Source: an uncultured Bacteroidales bacterium (GTDB taxonomy: Bacteria; Bacteroidota; Bacteroidia; Bacteroidales; ML635J-15). From it: a stretch of DNA of 7,381 nucleotides. The stretch lies in assembly GCA_905233405.1 (NCBI GenBank), contig CAJOEG010000165.1, forward strand, positions 1-7,381, given 5' to 3'. The notes under the pieces were generated by a model. It was not told where the DNA came from and made no database searches. It saw only the letters and a list, made by a program, of their open reading frames with translations. Of the stretch, positions 4,901 through 7,381 are shown one piece after another; position 1 is the stretch's first letter, and the number at the start of each line of letters is the position of its first letter. Made by a program: the position numbers and the translations under genes.

Positions 4901-6621
4901 AATGCATAATTTCCAATAGATGTAATCGAATTAGGGATTGTTAAAGATGTCAGTCCGCTGCAATCGGAAAAAGCCCAATTGCCAATGCTTGTTACCGAAT
5001 TGGGAATTGTAACCGATGTAAGTCCAGTGCAATCAGAAAATGCATAATCGCCGATGCTATTAACAGAATTGGGAATGGTTGTGTTGTTGCATCCAGCAAT
5101 CAATTTGTTTGTGGCAGTTTCAATTATTGCATTGCAGTTGTCACGCGAATCGTAAACCGTATTTCCCGATTCTACAGTTATAGTTTCAAGTTCGCTGCAA
5201 CCATAAAATGCAGACTTGCCAATGCTTGTAACAGAATAGGGGATCGTAACAGATGTAAGTCCGCTGCAATCGGAAAATGCAAAATCGCCGATGCTTGTTA
5301 CGGTCAATTCCGTTGATCCGACATACACTTTCTCTGGTATTACCATCACATCAGGGACAGAGATAGGACTCGCAGTATAATAAACAGATTTGATAGTGAT
5401 AGTGCCATTAATCATCATGATGGTCAAGTCATGAGCAAGACCACGACCACCACGGGCGCAATCGTTAGCAATAGCCCCGGTGATTGGGAGTTTCCACAAA
5501 CCTACCGACACAGGCACATCTTCTGCATAAAATCTGCTCCACCAAGCGTTCATAACACTCATCTTACAATCAGAACCTTCTGTTGCAACAATATCAAAGA
5601 ATAGAGTCTTGTGTCCAAAGTAAACTTCATCAGAAATATAGGGGAAGCACCTGCCTTCTGTATTGCTGAAACAACCAGATGGATATTCCCAAGCGGGAAT
5701 GTCAACAGGCACTTGCTCGGTATGATTCGGATCGCCATAGATATAGCTCTTATCAGAAATTGCGGGCTGGATGTTCGTTGCCTCCGTTCCGTTGGCTGTA
5801 AAGGACCATACCATTCCGTTGCTGTCGGTCCAAGTGGTGACAGAAGGTAAGAATTCGATGTGGGCAAAATTATTCCAAAACTGTGCACTCTGATAGGCTT
5901 CCACACTGCTGACAGGCACATTGAGCGTTGTGGTTTCATACGTGGAGAAGGTCGTAGAAGCGTTAATCGGCGGATTCTCACACAAGCAATTGATGTTCGT
6001 CAGATTGGAGCAGCCGTCAAATGCATAATTGCCAATGCTAGTAACAGAACCGGGGATTGTAACCTCACTCAGTCCATCGCAGCCATAAAATGCATAATCG
6101 CCGATGCTAGTAACAGAACTAGGGATTGTAACCCATGCCGCCTGTATATTACATCCGGTCAAATAAGTTTTTGTTTCATCGGAATATACAAGAGAACCTA
6201 CAATATATCCATTGAGCGTCAAAGCATCCCAAGGACTTCCTGTTGCACTGCCGTTGTACACTATATTTCTGACTAAATAAAATGCACCATTGCCAATGCT
6301 AGTAACAGAATTGGGGATTGTAACAGATGTTAGTCCGCTACATCCATAAAATGCATTTTCGCCAATACCTGTAACCGAATATGTTATACTATTGTATTCA
6401 ACTGATTCTGGAATTTCAAGATTGCCAGTAGGATATGTGTCATATCCAAGATCTACAAATTCTTCAAATTCGCGAGTCACCTCCACCGTATAAGGTTCCA
6501 CATTAGAAGTAATATTGTAGTACAAGGTTTGCCCGCTTTCGCATACTGCGGAAAAATCGTAGGAAAATGCATAGCCGCCAAAGAGGATGGCGAAAAGAAA
6601 AATCGCGAATAATCTTCTCAT
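1996..6621 (-). CDS. BspA-like leucine-rich-repeat surface adhesin with InlB-type B repeats and T9SS type A sorting domain (3' end probably frameshifted)
   Basis: The 1541-residue product is a modular secreted protein. In order: signal peptide (about 1-20, cut near AFS-YDF); an N-terminal YDFSAVCESGQTLYYNI cap; LRR_5/BspA array 1 (83-218, four repeats of the VTSIGxxAFxxCxxLTSVTIPxS type) ending in a VPVSSVEAYQSAQFW cap; a non-LRR module (about 259-440); LRR array 2 (441-830, about eleven repeats) with a similar cap; two B repeats (878-1011, core WNDxNTDNPRTITVSGD); a TACGSYTWND module and a PKD-like domain (1016-1117); two fibronectin-III-like domains (1125-1313); two more B repeats (1320-1460); and a type A sorting domain (1461-1527, FPNPAKD to LKAGVY). 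BspA relatives bind host matrix proteins or other bacteria; here adhesion is inferred. After Sec export, T9SS would move it to the surface and anchor it. The last 14 residues do not fit the sorting domain, and the adjacent frame does. It has its own promoter and terminator. Confidence 0.93.
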   Translation of the reverse strand: MRRLFAIFLFAILFGGYAFSYDFSAVCESGQTLYYNITSNVEPYTVEVTREFEEFVDLGYDTYPTGNLEIPESVEYNSITYSVTGIGENAFYGCSGLTSVTIPNSVTSIGNGAFYLVRNIVYNGSATGSPWDALTLNGYIVGSLVYSDETKTYLTGCNIQAAWVTIPSSVTSIGDYAFYGCDGLSEVTIPGSVTSIGNYAFDGCSNLTNINCLCENPPINASTTFSTYETTTLNVPVSSVEAYQSAQFWNNFAHIEFLPSVTTWTDSNGMVWSFTANGTEATNIQPAISDKSYIYGDPNHTEQVPVDIPAWEYPSGCFSNTEGRCFPYISDEVYFGHKTLFFDIVATEGSDCKMSVMNAWWSRFYAEDVPVSVGLWKLPITGAIANDCARGGRGLAHDLTIMMINGTITIKSVYYTASPISVPDVMVIPEKVYVGSTELTVTSIGDFAFSDCSGLTSVTIPYSVTSIGKSAFYGCSELETITVESGNTVYDSRDNCNAIIETATNKLIAGCNNTTIPNSVNSIGDYAFSDCTGLTSVTIPNSVTSIGNWAFSDCSGLTSLTIPNSITSIGNYAFQNSGLETITVESGNTVYDSRDNCNAIIETATNKLIAGYKNTTIPNSVTSIDNYAFENCTRLFSVTIPDEVESIGNDAFYNVKNIVYHHESATGSPWGALTLNGFIDDDLVYSDESKTNLTGCNPSATSVTIPNSVTNIGSSAFDGCSGLTEITIPSGVTSLGASAFNCNGLLTVNYNAINCSNQGGVGPPFGWGGNPISSVNIGDSVINVPEMTFYGLYELTSVTIGKSVENIGSNAFVNSENLIDINILAENPPILGAADVFPSQIYTSATLWTPCAADEAYRNDSLWGQFTDIQNDTTPLVLTAQTADSDMGSVTGDGTFSCETEANIVATANEHYHFVQWNDGNTDNPRTITVTGDTTYTATFAIDQHTVMVVSNNSTKGTVSGGGTFDYGEEREIEAIANEGYRFLSWNDNNTDNPRTITVSGDTLYIATFEVDDTPQPVYVTIADTACGSYTWNDATYTETNSYYQTFTASNSADSIVRLDLVIYPLPQPEITIDGILSTGEYEEYNWSTGENTGTATVTAPGQYYVEVVDTNGCRGLSEMATVGYSSLLTVAPQLKYVGLRYSGTASCNMVQWTLNNADTVGVRGFEIYREDTETAIYTLVQRIAKPLQRSWTDPTADFTARAYRYKICAIDECGGMSPMSEPHKTMHLTINRGAGTTWNLIWSHYEGVEFGTYEIYRGTSSRNMVRIAVIPSSINSYTDNTNTLEEGMFYQIKIVGSSGAKNEEFELYSNVVANEYVEDYTISVFSNNENFGVAAGSGTYPAGLDVTLMAIPNDGYEFVSWNDGNTENPRTITVSGNAAYVATFGEASSSVTNYTITAVPANPSQGTVTGGGIYPEGTEITIEAIAAEGYEFISWSDDNTENPRIITVTADAMFIASFAPATDIEESVTTEINIFPNPAKDILNITSSETISEIAIVNVMGQVVRRIEVNSDNAVCNVEELKAGVYASARLRLRSANENL
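2041..2241 (-). other. T9SS type A C-terminal sorting domain region of the adhesin
   Basis: Residues about 1461-1527 follow the TIGR04183-type pattern: INIFPNPAKDILNI, then EIAIVNVMGQVVRRIEV, then VEELKAGVY. Known domains continue about 12-20 residues past GVY to a basic/hydrophobic end. In the annotated frame this end is replaced by ASARLRLRSANENL. In the frame starting at 2038, IRTASATLSQRKFVKK is followed by a stop at 1990-1988, which fits the missing end. Confidence 0.85.
2242..2660 (-). repeat. InlB-type B repeats 3 and 4 of the adhesin
   Basis: Two protein-level tandem repeats of about 67 residues (1320-1387 and 1394-1460) share the pattern YTI..(N/G)G.V.GxGxYPxGxxVTxxAxxxxGYEFxSWxDxNTENPRxITVxxxAxxxAxF. 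They match the divergent InlB B-repeat/Listeria-Bacteroides repeat type, a stalk-like beta module common in surface proteins. Repeats 1 and 2 of the same family lie at 3590-3990. Confidence 0.85.
3590..3990 (-). repeat. InlB-type B repeats 1 and 2 of the adhesin
   Basis: Residues 878-945 and 945-1011 are two copies of the same B-repeat family as the pair at 2242-2660, with cores VQWNDGNTDNPRTITVTGD and LSWNDNNTDNPRTITVSGD. The DNA of the four cores is still similar (for example gttccac followed by the gga-ttg/ttt-tcagtgtt block), which suggests copying within the gene. Confidence 0.85.
4137..5301 (-). repeat. BspA-type leucine-rich-repeat array 2
   Basis: About eleven repeats (residues 441-830) with a 23-residue unit, VTSIGxxAFxxCxGLTSVTIPNS, interrupted by longer units. 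Two units contain a nearly identical 98-base block (5096-5193 and 4793-4890, six differences) exactly 303 bases, or 101 codons, apart. The final units drift from the consensus (VINVPEMTFYGLYELTSVTIGKS) before the cap. Confidence 0.92.
5302..5847 (-). other. Non-LRR module placed between the two LRR arrays
   Basis: Residues about 259-440, beginning TTWTDSNGMVWSFTANGTEA and ending ISVPDVMVIPEKVYVGSTE, have no leucine-rich repeats. The central part (LFFDIVATEGSDCKMSV, NAWWSRF, GLWKLPITGAIANDCARGG, DLTIMMINGTITIKSVYY) has alternating hydrophobic residues and many aromatics, suggesting a beta-sandwich, perhaps carbohydrate-binding. I do not recognise a named family, and the function is unknown. 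Confidence 0.5.
5970..6375 (-). repeat. BspA-type leucine-rich-repeat array 1
   Basis: Four repeats (residues 83-218) of the same type as array 2. One unit is enlarged by an SATGSPWDALTLNGY segment that recurs, more diverged, in array 2 (about 4490-4650). The array is followed by a beta cap ending near residue 258. Confidence 0.9.
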
Positions 6622-6663
6622 TATTAAAATTTATGTTTAAAATATCAAATTCAAAATCAGGAA

Positions 6664-6694
6664 CAAAAATAAGAAAGATTTAGGATATTACGAA
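6664..6694 (-). promoter_or_regulatory. Putative promoter of the adhesin gene
   Basis: The minus strand has TATTTTTG (6671-6664), the same perfect -7 octamer as in the tRNA-Glu promoter, preceded after exactly 19 bases by TTCG (6694-6691), a three-of-four match to TTTG. The predicted leader is about 37 bases, A/T-rich and without a Shine-Dalgarno sequence. Confidence 0.65.
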
Positions 6695-6705
6695 ATATAT
6701 ATGGT

Positions 6706-6914
6706 GGCGAAAAGGCGAAAAGACTTGAAGGCGAAAAGGCTGAAAGGCTAAAAGGCAGAAGTCCGTTTCTGTGCCTACGGCGTTTCAAGGTTTCTAGGGA
6801 TAAAAGGCTTGAAGGCTGACGGACTTACAGGCTTATCAGACAGATAGATTGGTTTTCCGTTATACTGGTCTTCTGTTGGACTTTTAGCCTTCTCTTCTTT
6901 TAGCCTTTTAGCCC
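6706..6914. repeat. GGC/AAAA-rich intergenic repeat tract with inverted arms
   Basis: The left part (6706-6755) is a run of degenerate 9-10-base units of the form GGCKRAAAA, about six copies. The right part (6878-6914) has the same units in reverse orientation (CTTTTAGCC three times). The arms 6738-6764 and 6878-6914 are imperfect inverted repeats: both contain GGCTRAAAGGCTAAAAG and end towards the centre in AGTCC/GGACT. The roughly 113-base centre has further GGCTT/GGCTGA motifs and no convincing ORF. It could be a decayed mobile repeat or a long cruciform. From 6915 to 6993 I see nothing recognisable. Confidence 0.6.
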
Positions 6915-6993
6915 AATGACCATTTCTATGTTTGATGATTGTAGCGATGCTATGGGCAACGTCTGTGGAAAAATCAAGGATTCATTTTTGAAC

Positions 6994-7024
6994 AAAAAAA
7001 GCAGGGACAGCAAAAGCCATCCCC
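6994..7024 (-). terminator. Possible terminator of the type B sorting-domain gene
   Basis: On the minus strand a hairpin (7024-7003) pairs GGGGA with TCCCT (one G-T pair), has a two-by-two internal loop, then GC/GC closing a TTTT loop. After GC come seven T's (7000-6994). It starts about 20 bases past the stop codon. The stem is imperfect, so this is a moderate call. Confidence 0.5.
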
Positions 7025-7044
7025 ACTCAATGTCATTCCTAAGA

Positions 7045-7381
7045 TTAATATATAATAGTTACCGTTCCTTCGTATGGTTCTGCGCCATTGTGAAGGTCTA
7101 TTATGTACATATAGGTACCTGCCGGCACTTTATGTCCGTGGTAATCGCCATTCCAGTTGCCGTCGGCACCTTCTGCATCGTAAATCAACTGTCCCCATCT
7201 GTTGAAGACATAAATTTGAGCCCTCGGGAACATATCGATGTTTCCAATCTCCCACTCGTCGTTTATACCATCGGCATTAGGAGTGAACACATTCGGTATC
7301 TTCAGGCAGTCTTCGTAGCTATGGTTAAGCGTTACATTAGCTGAATACGTACACTTGTTGGCATCAACCACGCTGACGGTA
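7045..7381 (-). CDS. C-terminal part of a large secreted protein with T9SS type B (gliding motility-associated, CHU_C) sorting domain
   Basis: The reading frame stays open to the window edge, so only the last 112 codons are seen and no start lies in the window. The GTG at 7371 is an internal valine. Residues at the upstream edge (TVSVVDANKCTYSANVTL) look like the end of a PKD/Ig-like repeat. Then comes a full type B sorting domain: IPNVFTPNADGINDEWEI, then YVFNRWGQLIYD, GNWNGDYHGHKVPAGTYMYII and the final EGTVTIIY with stop. This CHU_C (TIGR04131) domain directs proteins through T9SS to the cell surface or medium and is often found on very large adhesins. The rest of the protein, and so its role, is unknown. 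It is the second T9SS cargo in the window, and a weak terminator follows. Confidence 0.94.
   Translation of the reverse strand, partial: TVSVVDANKCTYSANVTLNHSYEDCLKIPNVFTPNADGINDEWEIGNIDMFPRAQIYVFNRWGQLIYDAEGADGNWNGDYHGHKVPAGTYMYIIDLHNGAEPYEGTVTIIY

Noticed and set aside
4793..5193. Regular short repeats in this region considered as a CRISPR array
   Set aside because: The repeats are in frame, have 69-base periodicity and encode leucine-rich repeats; spacers are not unique and no cas genes are present.
6916..7344. Plus-strand ORF of 142 codons
   Set aside because: Most of it is antisense to the clear type B sorting domain, and the part outside has no recognisable features.

Overview
The window looks like chromosomal DNA of a member of the Bacteroidota, most likely Bacteroidales. 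Three things support this: two cell-surface proteins with type IX secretion system (T9SS) sorting domains of the two different classes (A and B), BspA-type leucine-rich repeats, and promoters that fit the Bacteroidota pattern TTTG-N19-TAnnTTTG with A/T-rich leaders and no clear Shine-Dalgarno sequences. The genus cannot be told from the sequence alone.

Every gene I can support is on the minus strand, so transcription runs from right to left. From right to left these are: the 3' end of a large secreted protein with a T9SS type B (CHU_C) domain (7381-7045); a 423-bp gap holding a GGC/AAAA-rich repeat tract with inverted arms; a 1541-residue BspA-like adhesin (6621-1996) with two leucine-rich-repeat arrays, four InlB-type B repeats, PKD-like and fibronectin-III-like modules and a type A sorting domain; a gap with small hairpins and a terminator; yebC (1718-969) with its own promoter and terminator; a palindromic REP-like element; tRNA-Glu(UUC) with a near-ideal promoter and its own terminator; and the 5' part of a secreted M23 metallopeptidase (423-1).

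The genes seem to be separate transcription units, not an operon, because most have their own promoter-like and terminator-like sequences. Functionally there are two themes: cell-surface and envelope proteins (two T9SS cargoes and a cell-wall peptidase) and translation housekeeping (YebC, tRNA-Glu).

The most notable observation is at the 3' end of the adhesin. The open frame leaves the sorting-domain pattern right after Gly-Val-Tyr and adds 14 unrelated residues, while the frame next to it carries a convincing sorting-domain ending (last residues RKFVKK, then stop at 1988-1990). This points to a one-base frameshift, real or from assembly, in a signal needed for secretion. I did not find a wholly new system; other points of interest are recent internal duplications in the adhesin, a possible leaderless peptidase transcript, and three intergenic repeat structures.
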